Part shown: positions 38,401-49,566 of the stretch, piece by piece
Numbering within the stretch: the first letter of the stretch is position 1
How the letters are laid out: every line of letters begins with the position of its first letter
From: Haliclona indistincta
Taxonomy: Eukaryota > Porifera > Demospongiae > Haplosclerida > Chalinidae
Length of the DNA stretch: 64,000 nucleotides
Reading direction: 5' to 3'
Assembly (NCBI GenBank): GCA_964017065.1
Contig: OZ024784.1
Span: 13,249,152 to 13,313,151 of the forward strand
Notes under the pieces: model-generated
What the model saw: only the letters and a program-made list of their open reading frames with translations
Database searches by the model: none
Told to the model about the DNA's origin: nothing
Translations under genes and position numbers: made by a program

Positions 38401-40244
38401 GTGATTTCGCCCTCTAATTTATCTCCTACTGGAACATCAGCGTACCTCATGAAGGGTTTATCCAATACTGACTGTTGAAGACTGACAATAGCAACTCCAT
38501 CCAGCATATTAAAATTCACTATGCGGCAAGAATGTTGGCTATTCTGGCTGTGGATCTTACTGAACCTGTCCTCCTTGCTACTGTAAACAAGCGGTAGTGG
38601 TGCATATCCATAGAGTTTATCAGCTAGTGAGAGTTGTATGGCGACCGGTTGATCAACGATCATTATCCGAGCACAAAGGAAGGTCTCTCCAATCTGATGC
38701 TCTTCAAAGGTGAAACCAACACCTGAAATGATCTCCTCTTGTAGAGTAAGACCAACAGTTTTACTAGCTATATTCACCCATAACACTCTAGCCTTCAGCT
38801 TCTTTCCAATCTTGTACTGACTCACTGTGTGCTCTTTAGTAGCCAAATGCCGCCAACTAACACTAGCCTGAAACCCATCTAGGAAACCAAGTAAGAGACC
38901 GCGAGAAGGAGTGACTTGCTTCACGGTTGCATTTACCATAATTCCAGGAAGAATAGAGCTCAGCTGAAATAGGCTATCAGCAGATGAGAACAAACTCTTG
39001 AAGACAACGCTAGGGTTAATAGAGACAGGTCCAGCTCTTGCCTGTGCCCCTGGTAGCACAGTGCACAACACAACCTGACCAACTTCTAGACGCCGTCTCC
39101 CAGTGCTGGATAGAAACTCAGCAGCATTCTTGTGCAGCAAGAACCCAGTCCTCCCATTTACTCCATACTCCATGATGTAACCATGATCTTCAACACTACT
39201 CACCCAAGCCGACAACACCTAAACACAATGCATGACAATAATTATCAATACACATCGCTGTACTATTTATTTATTGTGCAAATAAAGTGGCACTTAAATT
39301 TTAACACTAAATTTTTGATATACGGTATAAGAACTCTTAACACTCACCATCTTGGATTGGATGCTCTTGGGTGACAAATTTGAGTTGACGATACGAGGAT
39401 TAGCAGTTAGAGCAACCAATCTTCCTTCACTTAACTCCTCTAGAACAGAAAAAGGCAGTAGCTGGCCAACATGGAACAACTTTGAGAGAGAAGGAGCTTC
39501 TTTCGAATTTTCCGACTAAAAGTATCACAATAATAACATAATAATTCCAAACAGTGAAACGCTAAAATTACCTCATCTATCTCATGTTGGATTTCTCTCT
39601 TTACCATATCTAGCAAAGGATCCGACACATCACTGAGACTGACCACACCCACCATATTGAATGGAAGAGAAACAGTCACATCAAATTTGTGTATCTCACG
39701 TACTGCCCCTAATATCAGTGTCCCAGGAACAAGTTTCTGAATGGAGATTAGCTCTCATTTCTATTACTATAGTGAGAACTAACCTTAGGTGTGAGAAAAT
39801 GAAGTTGTGATAGGTCCTTTGAGAAAGTATCACTGATTGCTTCTCCTGTTTTCTTTCTCTTCTTCCTTTTCATGTGTGAACTACTGTCATCTTCAGCAAA
39901 AACGGTATCCTAGACGGATTTTATATAGAAAAACTATCTAGCATTCTCTTAAACATACTTGATCAAACAGCACATCCTTTTGAGCTTGCTGGTGGATAGA
40001 TCTACGCTCTAGAGCAGTTAGTACCTCCCGACCTCCACGTGGGAAATCTATCTCTGCTTCTTGAGCAGTAGAAGTTCGTGTTGGAACTCTGGAGTAAGCA
40101 GTGTTCGATATAGGCGAACAAAATATAAGCGTTCACTTACAGTGGAACCTCGTTTTGCTCGCCAACTTTTTCACTGACTACTTCTCGTGTTCTTTTGGGT
40201 TCATTCTTGTCGGACAACGAGCTAGCAACCTTCTTTCGTGCCAT
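32487..40244 (-). CDS. PDCD11: PDCD11/RRP5, S1-repeat and HAT-repeat ribosome biogenesis factor
   Basis: RRP5 is the large scaffold needed for early cleavages of both 18S and 5.8S/28S precursors in the nucleolus. About 30 exons run from ATG 40242-40244 ([18 protein letters not shown]) to a stop at 32487. Exon 2 holds the conserved N-terminal FPRGGREVL motif. A long series of S1 RNA-binding repeats follows, the largest exon (37572-39218) alone encoding several (for example [34 protein letters not shown]). Next comes an acidic/lysine-rich linker near 34000-34480 with GFNWNFES, matching GFAWNVG in human. The C-terminal HAT repeats include [40 protein letters not shown] and [14 protein letters not shown], and the end is [17 protein letters not shown]. 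The order and spacing match the family. Converges with SUPT7L, 63 bp between stops. Individual exon borders were not all fixed. Confidence 0.93.
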
Positions 40245-40726
40245 CGTTTGACTCCACGTGTTCAATCAGTCACGAGGAGCACGTGTTCTCTCTGTATACG
40301 TCCGTATTCCTTCATTCAACCAAATCTGTTGTGCGCTAAGATTTATAGAATCTCCTTGTCTGATAGATCTTGCCCTATTGTCACCAACATTTCTTGTGTA
40401 GTGATCAGGAAGACTAGATATAGAACGATTCATCTGTACTTGATCAAACAGCACATTATGATTACATTTTGTTGAAGGACGGATAGTGGATACATGTACT
40501 TGGTTGGTACAGGCTGTACAGCCTGCCCTTCATGCCGACCGTAACTCAGTGTCATATATATATTTTAATGGATAAAACAGTAGTACAATAACTAAAGTAA
40601 AAAAAAAAACTACAACTATGTTCGACCACGTGGGTGGGAGGTGTTTCGGTTGTTTCCTTGTAGGAGTGGTTGTGGGTGTTAACTGCATTCTCTTTCCTAT
40701 TTACATTGTTGTCGGTATCAATTCTA
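40245..40726. other. PDCD11 5' flank up to the CACTA-like element
   Basis: Holds the presumed PDCD11 promoter; no TATA box is placed near the start. A short A-rich tract and open frames of no recognisable family are the only other contents. Confidence 0.5.
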
Positions 40727-43700
40727 CACAGCCAATAATCCACATGGACGATACGAGCAAGTTGGCATTCGTTCCCGATACGCAACAGTTAACACGTTTG
40801 TATCATGTCTGTTATTGTACACGCACGATACAGTTATGTAATTTCAGTACGATACGTCCCGATGACTACATACTGTATCGACCATGTAAGCTAATCGGAT
40901 GCGTAAGGCTTACACGCACGATTCAAAGAAGACCACTGGCATGAAACAGTGATGTAGTCATACATAGCCGATTTTGGTCTGTTTCTACAGGCATGAAACA
41001 GCATGATACAGCACGTGCCTTCAAGAAAGATGGCAGAGAGAAGGTAAGTCGAGATAACTACTATCATATAGATAATCGATAATCTATGGTACTATTCATG
41101 TCTATGCATGATTGAGAAAAGCTCAAATCCGCCAAGTGTTGTGATGTTTGGTTCCTTGCATACATATACAAATTGCAAGTTCACTGTTTTGCTTAGGTTT
41201 TATTGCCGTGTGTGCGAGATGGACTTTGACTTTCAGACAGGCACTCGATGTCTGCGAAGCACAAGAGGCGTAAGCAGATGTTAGAAGATAATGAAAGCAT
41301 TTCTGAGACTTGTATGGATACTCCATTGATCGACTACTTAGACACTGACTTCAGCAGCTTAGAAGAAGTAAGTAGCAGACACATAATACTCAAGCAGTAC
41401 CACAGATAGTTTAGGTGAGAATTGTTGAATGTTACGACTTTTTGGTTACACTCAGTCGGCCAATGGTCCCAGTACAAAAATTAGGCGCCTTGAGCAGACC
41501 TATCTTAGAGCTTTGGCTGATACATAAAGAATTGCCTATCAACGTACTAGCTAAGCTGTGAAGAGGAGCATTTGTTGTGGTGCTGCTTCACCTGCTTTTA
41601 GCTGTACTTGAATTTGCTCGAATTTGTATTGGAACTATTGGATGACTGTGGCTTTTGCCATCTAGTGGGTGTAACCGAAAAGTCATAACTGAACAAGGCA
41701 ACAATTCTTACCCAAACCATCTATAGCATAATGATTGAACGTACTGTACATGTACAGAATGTAGTTATGCAATTGTATAGTTACCCTATGAGTGTGAGCA
41801 TATACTTTGAATTTATCATTAATGCTATTCTCATGTGTATTTCATCAAAGTTTCCTTCTTTGAGCTCAAATCTTACCAACAACATCTGGTGATTCAATCG
41901 TTGAGTGTATAATGTCAATGCAATCTGAAAACCCTGCCTATTAGTATACAGCACATAATTCTGGTATGTGTTCCAACTATAATTATTTTTCTTCCAAGGT
42001 TGGCTGTGTACAAAGTGCACTGGATGACGGTGCTCACATTAATGTGGGTGTCCCAGCTATTACACAGACTGCTGAATCATCTGATGATGAACCTAATGAA
42101 GGTATCTGGAATACTTTACAATCTATATGCATTATGTGTACAAACTTGTAGATGAATTGTCAGCTATGTGGGAAACACTTCATGATAGCAAAGACTTCTA
42201 TCCATTTCCATCCAGAGCACATGCATTATTGTATATACTTCTCAATAGCCCAAGGCCAATGGTACATTATCTTCTACCATGGACTCATGCAACCAGTAAT
42301 TTTTGTAGGGCGAGAGTAACCTCAAATTTATTTGGTTCACACTCAAGCAGCTATGCCCTGTTGGCATACCTAGTTTCAGCGAGGTTAAAAAAATTACCCT
42401 GCCAAGATTTATTTTGACTGAAAAAGTGAGTGTTATTATTGCCTTGCTGTAATCCATTGTTTCATACCGTTGTAGTTTCAGTCTGACACTGAGATTCCCT
42501 TTTATGTCAATAATGTAACAAGCATTTTACGAAGTTGCATGGGAAATCCAGTCACTGCAAATGTTCTTCATCGTTACCCTGAGAAGCCCCTTTCTAGCTC
42601 TACGTATGTTTGATACCACTTATTTTGGTATTACTTCAAATTATAATTGACAGAGAAATTTTTCATGGAAGAGTATGGCACAGTGAGGATAAGTTTTTGT
42701 CCGCAATGGCTATCACCTCATCAAACAAGCATATTTTTTGTAAACGATTTTGTCACTTTGTCTCTCCCAAACTTAGGAGTTACTATTGCAAAGGTACTGA
42801 AGTTCTTTCAGAAGGTCAGCTGCAGTATAATAAACATTCGTGTATACATATTTGCTGCTCCATTAGGAGGATTGCTCGTCTGTATTTGCTAGTGTGGACG
42901 TTATACTCACTAGGGAAAACTTTTGGAGAAGATTTCCCAACATTAGTTGTCTTTATGCGGAGTCTTCTTTTTATGCCGTTGCTGATCAAGTAGAGGTTGA
43001 CCTATGTAACATACATGATATTTGTGGTCTTCCTCTTAATCTGGTCAAGGCTGACATCTCCACACAAACACTAGTTGCAATGTCACCTCAAGTAAGTGTA
43101 TTCCAGCCATCTTCTGCATGTGACCGGAGAATATTACCATTCTCGTCAGAATGCATTCCACAGCTTTCACATTTTAATTTACTTGTCAGTACTGTACGAT
43201 AATAAAATACACTTGAGAGCAGCACTTACGAAATTCCATCTGTATGTACCACCACACTGATGCATAGGTCTATTTGGAATATACTCTATACACATCTCCA
43301 CACCCCTTAAAGACTACTGCTATAGTGGCCGCCCTATTGTCATTGTTCCTTTGGTTCTCTTTTGTGACAATACAAGTGGCAACAAAGGGAAAAAATGGAA
43401 TAAATTTGACTCATGGTCACTTTTGCTTGCCGGTCTACCACAAAAAGAAAGCCAAAAGCCGGCTAATTCCCATCTGATCTCTTGCTCAAACCTTGTTACA
43501 CCGCTTGACATGGCTGAACCAATTGTAACTCAGTTAAAGGAACTCGAGAGTAGTGGTGTTGAGTGTTATGATGCTTTGCTTCAAACCACTGTATTGTTGT
43601 TCGCTCCAGTGATTTTAATGCTAGCTGACAATCCTTGACACTCCGAGCTGTTAAGCCATAGAGGTTCCAGTGCTAACAAATTCTGTCGGATGTGTATGGT

Positions 43701-45957
43701 ATGTACCGAGTGCTGAAGTGTTTTGTTGAAGTTAACTATCTTTAAATTTCCAGAGTGATAGGATTCATTCACCCACAATTGTAGGTGCTATACGGTCAAA
43801 GGAACTTGCCGAGACTCAAAGACAGATCATCTCCCATCAGGCATCCGAAAAAGCAAGAGAGTCGAAGAGGACTGAGTATGGTATGAATGAAAACCACAAT
43901 CCTCTTTTTGACTTATCTGTGGACTTATATCGGTGAGGAAAATTTTAATCCTATCATTACGTTTGCATCAATATCACAGTTCATCACCAGTTGAGACATT
44001 GCACACAATCCTTCTTGGAATATGCAAGTATCTGTTAAAGTCCTTTATGCCTACTATGTCAAAGACACAGAAGAAGGAAATTAATGCCAGAATTTCAGCT
44101 TTTCATACTTCTGGATTTACCGTGAAAATGTATGGGAACGTATGTTATTACTATCAATCATTTGTAGGACGAGATTACAAGGGCTGGATGCAGATGGCTT
44201 TGTTCATTCTAGTCCCTTATCTTTCACTGAATCAGAAGAAGGTTTGGCTGTATCTCTCAAAGGTGAATGATAGATAGTAACACATTCACTACCCCAAATC
44301 ACCTTATCTCGCTAGATATACAGGATGGTATACTGCATTCCATTTACTAGCACCGAAGCAAATGACCTTCGTATACTATGCCAACAATTTGTGGATTCTG
44401 TTTCAGAGTATTTACCAGAGCACTCTCACAAGTTGAAAGTGCACCTGCTACTTCATTTAGTAGATAACATGCTCGACTACGGCTGTTGCTCTTGTTTCAG
44501 CACCAAAAGGTGAAACAAAGTAATTATTATTATTACTATGACTATGTATAATGATGCAGGTTTGAGGCAGAGAATTCCTTCCTTAGAGCACAGTATGTCT
44601 TTTCAAATAGGAGAGCACCAAGCAGAGACATTTGTAATAGCTTCGCACTTATTAGTGATCTTCGGTACATTTCAAGTGGCGGATACCTCCCTAATGGCAG
44701 TCAGCACATACCTGAGCTAAGAATTTTTATCAACATTCGTATTCTCTGTTTCCCTATAGGTGTGGTGAGGGACTGACCAAGCTCTTTACGAGTAACTTTG
44801 TTCAGTCATACATAAATTGCTTGCCACCAAAAGACCTCAATGCTGATAAAGCAATTTACCAACCTGGTTCTCTGAGAAAGGTAAAACTTTAATTGTCAGT
44901 TAAGCTATATGCCTATTATTTTACATAGCTATCTGGAAAAACAAAAAGGTGCCCATTGCTCAACATCACTGTCCATGTATTGGAGTATGAAAGTCCAGTT
45001 CTGTTGAAAGAGCTGTTACGTACAAATTACACAATAACTCTACCTCCTTCATTGAGTCTTCAAACGAACATTCTGGGACATGGCGCAGTTGTGTCTAACA
45101 ATACGCTTCTGGTTGATGTAGGAGATTTCATTCAGATTGATAATGAAGTTAGCAAACACATACACATTACTAAATAATACAAAATTAGGGGTATCTAACC
45201 GTGTGTAATGTGAAGAAATGCTGTAAGGGTGCATGTTTGTAATGTAGATTACAGACACAAGAGTTAGATGTATACGTTGTACTCTGGTTATAAATCTCTT
45301 GAACACATGTATTATAAACACATTGATGATACCAAAGTTCATAATTATAGTATAGTCAAGTAGAGCTGAATTATAATTCTACTCTTGTTTCCACACAGAT
45401 GAGATATGGTTATTTATTGGGTTGTTTTGAAGCAGAAGGAAATCGCTACTGTCTGGTACAGCCCATCTTGCCTGTTGTGAAAGGGGTGGAATCCATGCCA
45501 AGAATGAGTTTGACTGTCCAATATTATGGCTATCGTTTTCTGTAACTGTCATCTCTTCATCTCTCATCTATTCTCCTGTTTCTTTTGTTCATCAGTGTCA
45601 ATCTTCTTGTAGCTTAACCGACCAACGTGTGTCTATTTTAGCAGAAAGAGAACATTCTTTAACATCTAAAATTGTTTTTGTACACAATTACACCAATCGG
45701 CAGTTCTGTTTTAATATTTTCTGTATGAACCAATAAATATGCTAAAAATAATTTTATTCATCAATATTATTATTGAGTCTGTCCGTATCAGACGCAAATC
45801 AGGCACGATACAGATGCGTATTCTGACCGATACGTGAGCGAAATGACGGGTCCGAATCGGACCTTTGCCTTAATTAAATGTACGATACATAGCTGTCATC
45901 ACAGTCACGTTTCGCGCCCGTATACAGGTCTGTATCGGGAAAAGATTATTGGCTGTG
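40727..45957 (+). mobile_element. CACTA/Plavaka-like DNA transposon, about 5.2 kb, decayed
   Basis: Inverted ends CACAGCCAATAATC (40727-40740) and its complement (45944-45957) match perfectly and are each bordered by TA, a plausible 2-bp target duplication. CGATAC/GTATCG-type hexamers recur near both ends (about 40748, 40778, 40828, 40850, 40876 at left; about 45805, 45829, 45882, 45932 at right), in both orientations, as in the subterminal transposase-binding regions of CACTA elements. The interior encodes a multi-exon transposase relic on the same strand. The right end, from 45874, is also present a second time at 52967-53050 because of the segmental duplication. Confidence 0.75.
41200..45545 (+). 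pseudogene. Plavaka/CACTA-type transposase relic
   Basis: Consecutive exon-like blocks carry the hallmarks of this transposase family: FYPFPSRAHALLYILLNSP, ESNLKFIWFTLKQL, LVLFCDNTSGNKGKKWNKFD (with a candidate catalytic Asp), AGLPQ, CSNLVTPLDMAEPIV, ADNP, FCRMCM, GAIRSKELAETQ, SPVETLHTILLGICKYLL, FVGRDYKGWMQ, KVHLLLHLVDNM, APSRDICNSFALI. Defects: an in-frame TGA at 43636-43638 right after ADNP, where CGA is expected, and an apparent frameshift in the Cys-rich N-terminal finger region near 41230. It is therefore probably inactive. Exon borders are approximate and the far 5' and 3' coding ends are uncertain. Confidence 0.75.
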
Positions 45958-48900
45958 TAATAGTCCTCATTTACAGCTCCATTCACAGGGCATAATGTTT
46001 ATCGACCACTCGCGCAGTCGCCTGCACAAGCTACATTGCTACCAGCGAGAAGCATGCGATAGACAAGTCTTCCACGTTTCTTTGCGCAATATCCCGAATG
46101 AGCTGACTGATTTACACAATTTCGGATATCACAAAGTTCCTCATGTTGGTAAGTAGTAAAAGATATTGGTGAATATTAAAGGTGAGCGTGTTGATATTGT
46201 CTAATGCAGGAGCGTATGGTGATAACTATCATCTCTCTCGACCACTGGTGCTTTTGTCAATGCCAACCACAACAAAGTTAGTAATGTTGAGAAGTGAGAA
46301 ATGTGAAATGATACCAATTAGGAGCTAAATACAGTATAATCACCCGAAGATAGATTCCAGCGAATTGCAGAGATTTTCAGTGTAAAAAACCTCAGGTCTG
46401 GTGCCCACGCTTAAATTCGAGCGAATTGCAGACATTTGCGGTGTCAAAACGTCACCACACCTGTGACACCTCGTGTAGCCAGCTTACAAGTAGGTCACGA
46501 CCCATATGTACAACTAATACAAGTTTGGTCTATCTAAAATCCCTGTCATGAATATTGTACAAGTGGAATTTTCTGTGCCTGTAGAAAGCTCTTTTATCGT
46601 TAATTTTTTCAGGTGCTTAATGCAGCTTCCAGCTAGTATGATGGAAAGTATACAGGTAGAATTGTCTATTGAGAGTGTAGCAAAGGAACTGGTTCATATT
46701 GTGGTGCAGTCGGCACTTGATCATTGTAACACAGAGTCTAATGTCCATCAAGCAACTGCAGTACAGCGTGAAGTTGTGAACAACAATATCGATGAAGAAA
46801 TTGATATTCGCATGCAAGCAAAAAAGATAGTTCGTAAAGTTCTACATGTAGCTTGCAAGCGTTGGGACCAAATGAACAGAAGATTCTCTATTGATTACTT
46901 GGTAGCCAGCACAAAAAAACTAAAAATCAGTGACACTCCTTCTCCTCCATCTCTGGACTTGTGCCCTATCAGTGACTACGAACCTGAGCCCAGTAGCATT
47001 AGTCTGCCGGCAATTCTTGTAGACGATGATGACGATTATGAGGAAACAAGTAGAAGACAATTGGGAAAGAGGCGTCAACGCAGTGAATCTCATGATGCTG
47101 TAATGCTGCGAGAGTTATCTGTGTTTCAGATGGAAAGAAAGAGCAAATCAACTACCAGTTCCAAGTCATCTACCAGCTTGCATAGTTCCAAGTCAGATAG
47201 CAGCTTGTCAAGTCCCAACAGATCTCCAATAGTCACTCCAAAACGAAAAGCTAGACTAGATGTGAACAATATCGTATCAAGTATACAGAGAATGTCTATT
47301 GTTGAGGTCAGTGAAGAAGAGGCAGATGAGGATGAAGACGATTACACTGAAATGCCAGCTGTAACAAAGTCCTATCAAGAAAGGGCTGAAGAGGCAAATG
47401 ATGTGCATACCAGTACTAGTAGTACTAGGAAGTCTGATCTAACTGCTTTACCCTCCATGGATTATTACATCATCATTCACTCTCTAACACCCCCAACACC
47501 TTGTCAAAAGTTTCTCTGCTCCAATTCCAATGAAGTGAATCTGGCCTATCACTGCTGGCTTTATCCATTCATGCCCGTCGATCCATCTCTGAGTGTGTCA
47601 GAACAGGTTGAGATGGGAGTGTTTGAGCCATCTGCAGGTGTAGTTCCAGTACACCAGGATCTGCAGGATGCTGGAATAGCCTTTAATTGTGTTGAGCCAA
47701 GGTGAGATCATGCGGTGATTGATATGTGATGATCAGCTTGTGTGTATACTTGCTACAGGACTGTTTGTATCCACAGCTGCTGCTTCTCTCCTGACAATGC
47801 ACAGTTACAGCTTCTCTCACTACCTGATGAAAAATTATTTGATGGGCAGCTTTTTGTGTTCTTTTCTGTTGCAATGCATGGAGGAAGGAAAGTGATCACA
47901 TTTCATGCTATTCCTAGCAGTACGGCAGCTGAGACAAGTCTCAAGGAAATCATAACTAAATCTGGAGATACTCTAGGTGATCTTTTGGCTTCACTCTCAG
48001 GAATGTTTCCTCTCCTTACCAACAAACTTCAACACCTACTCACACCTCTCTGTTATGACTGATAGTGTCGAATTTTGAAGCAGTGATAAAAAAAATAAAT
48101 TATTTTGATTAAAACCGGATACTAACAGCTGTGGGCGTGTCTATCCGTATACTTTGTTGTCACTGGGACATTGAAGTGAGAAAGGCCGATGACTATGCCG
48201 AGTTTTATGGACAAGAACCTCCCAGAAGAGACGCTTGAGGCTATGGACTTGCTCCGTAGAAACGAAGAGTTATGTGATGTCGAGCTGGTAGCAGATACAC
48301 AGTGTTTCCGAGCTCACAGAGTCGTCTTGGCTGCCACCAGCATGTACTTCAGAGCAATGTTTTGCCGGCAGATGGCGGAAAGTGGCCAGAGGCGTATCTC
48401 TATCCAGGGAGTAGACGCGGAGGCTCTGGCCGCCCTAATCAAGTTCTCGTACACGTGTATACTAGAAATTAATGAGGAGAATGCTCAAAGCTTGCTGGCG
48501 GCTTCCAACTTTCTTCAAATGCTCAGAGCCCGGGAAGCCTGCTGTAAATTTCTACAAGAACGGCTGGATCCGATCAACTGTTTGGACGTAGCAGACTTTG
48601 CCGAATTTCAATCCTGTGATGACTTGTTGAGAGCAACTCTTGCTTTTTGTCAACATAACTTCACAGAGATGTCAAAAACTGAGCGGTTTGTTCTTATCTC
48701 TTACCAGCGCATCCGTCACTTTCTTATTAGCAATGACTTGCTACTTCCAGAGGGTGAGGAGACAGTTTTCAACGGCTTGATTCGCTGGACCAAGCACAAT
48801 CCAACAGAGAGAGCAGGTCACTTTTCTGAGTTGCTCAATCACATTAAGCTTCCACTTCTTGGTCAGGAGTTCTTTGCTGTCGAGGTTGCCGCCAACCCTT

Positions 48901-49266
48901 TAGTACACAGTGATGAACATTGTATGAAACTCATCAGAGAAGCTGCACGAGCGCTATACAACGATGGCTACCCTACTGGCCTGCCACATCTTAGTCGCCT
49001 ACCTACACAAATTCCCATGAAATGGTGGCCGCGCGATACATTACGAGCAGGAGAGGTTATTCACATATTAGGTGAAGCACTAACACTATGTGTCTAGTAT
49101 TAGCATTGTCTGGTAAATTCAATAGTGTACTAATGATGTCTACTATGCAGTATTATTGTATGTGTACATTATATCACCTTGTGTCTATTTAGGTGGAGTA
49201 TCTGAACACGAGACACTTGGTAATGTAGAATGCTATAATCCTAATACCAACCACTGGGTGGTGGAT
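45874..49266 (+). repeat. Direct duplication, copy 1 (3.39 kb)
   Basis: This segment recurs at 52967-56359, offset exactly 7,093 bp. I found two substitutions by eye: T/C at codon 3 of the unknown gene (Ile/Thr) and T/G at 46887 (Phe/Cys). It starts at a TTAA inside the right terminus of the CACTA-like element and stops in exon 2 of the Kelch gene, where piggyBac sequence begins. Confidence 0.95.
45995..48062 (+). CDS. Unrecognised 537-aa protein, upstream duplicate
   Basis: Four exons (45995-46148, 46210-46276, 46613-47701, 47759-48062) join in one frame to 537 aa. The start MFIDHSRSRLHKLHC gives the longest consistent model but lies only 38 bp beyond the end of the CACTA-like element, so the true first exon is uncertain. 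Residues around ESVAKELVHIVVQSAL could form an amphipathic helix of the kind that docks PKA regulatory subunits; this is speculative. The middle is Ser/Lys-rich with a DDDDDYEE tract and an EEEADEDEDD tract, likely disordered. The C-terminal about 190 residues (SMDYYIIIHSLTPPTPCQ onward, then FDGQLFVFFSVAMHGG) look folded. No known family was recognised. Nearly identical to the copy at 53088. Confidence 0.65.
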
Positions 49267-49305
49267 TACCTATTACCGCGATGCGCATATATTTATGCGC
49301 AATGA
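48189..49305 (+). pseudogene. Truncated BTB-BACK-Kelch gene, upstream duplicate, cut by the piggyBac junction
   Basis: Exon 1 (48189-49071) and the first 74 nt of exon 2 (from 49193) match the intact gene at 55282. At 49266 the sequence passes straight into piggyBac left-end DNA. The frame continues through 12 transposon-derived codons (YLLPRCAYIYAQ) to a TGA at 49303-49305. If transcribed, it would give a 331-aa protein with BTB and BACK domains but only the opening strand of the Kelch propeller. Such a product might still dimerise and bind CUL3 without recruiting substrate; that consequence is inference. Confidence 0.85.
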
Positions 49306-49566
49306 AAGCTACGCGCGTACGCGATACGCATATATATATGCGCAGCTGTGTTACCATAGTAAGGCGTCCTTGAGCGGGGTAATCTGGGTAGTCTTGCAGC
49401 TGATATTCGTTCAACAAATCACTAGAGAGTTGTTTCGTTGTCTTACCTGCTTTTATCAGTCGTTCAGTGGTTTTCTTGGCGTGGTTAGTAATGTAAGTGA
49501 ATGTAAACAAACGCCCACACAGTTTTTATAATAATACAATTTCTATTGCACTATGAATACAGTATA

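Noticed and set aside
40618..40944. 108-codon plus-strand open frame
   Set aside because: It runs across the left terminus of the CACTA-like element, including the CGATAC repeats, and has no family resemblance.
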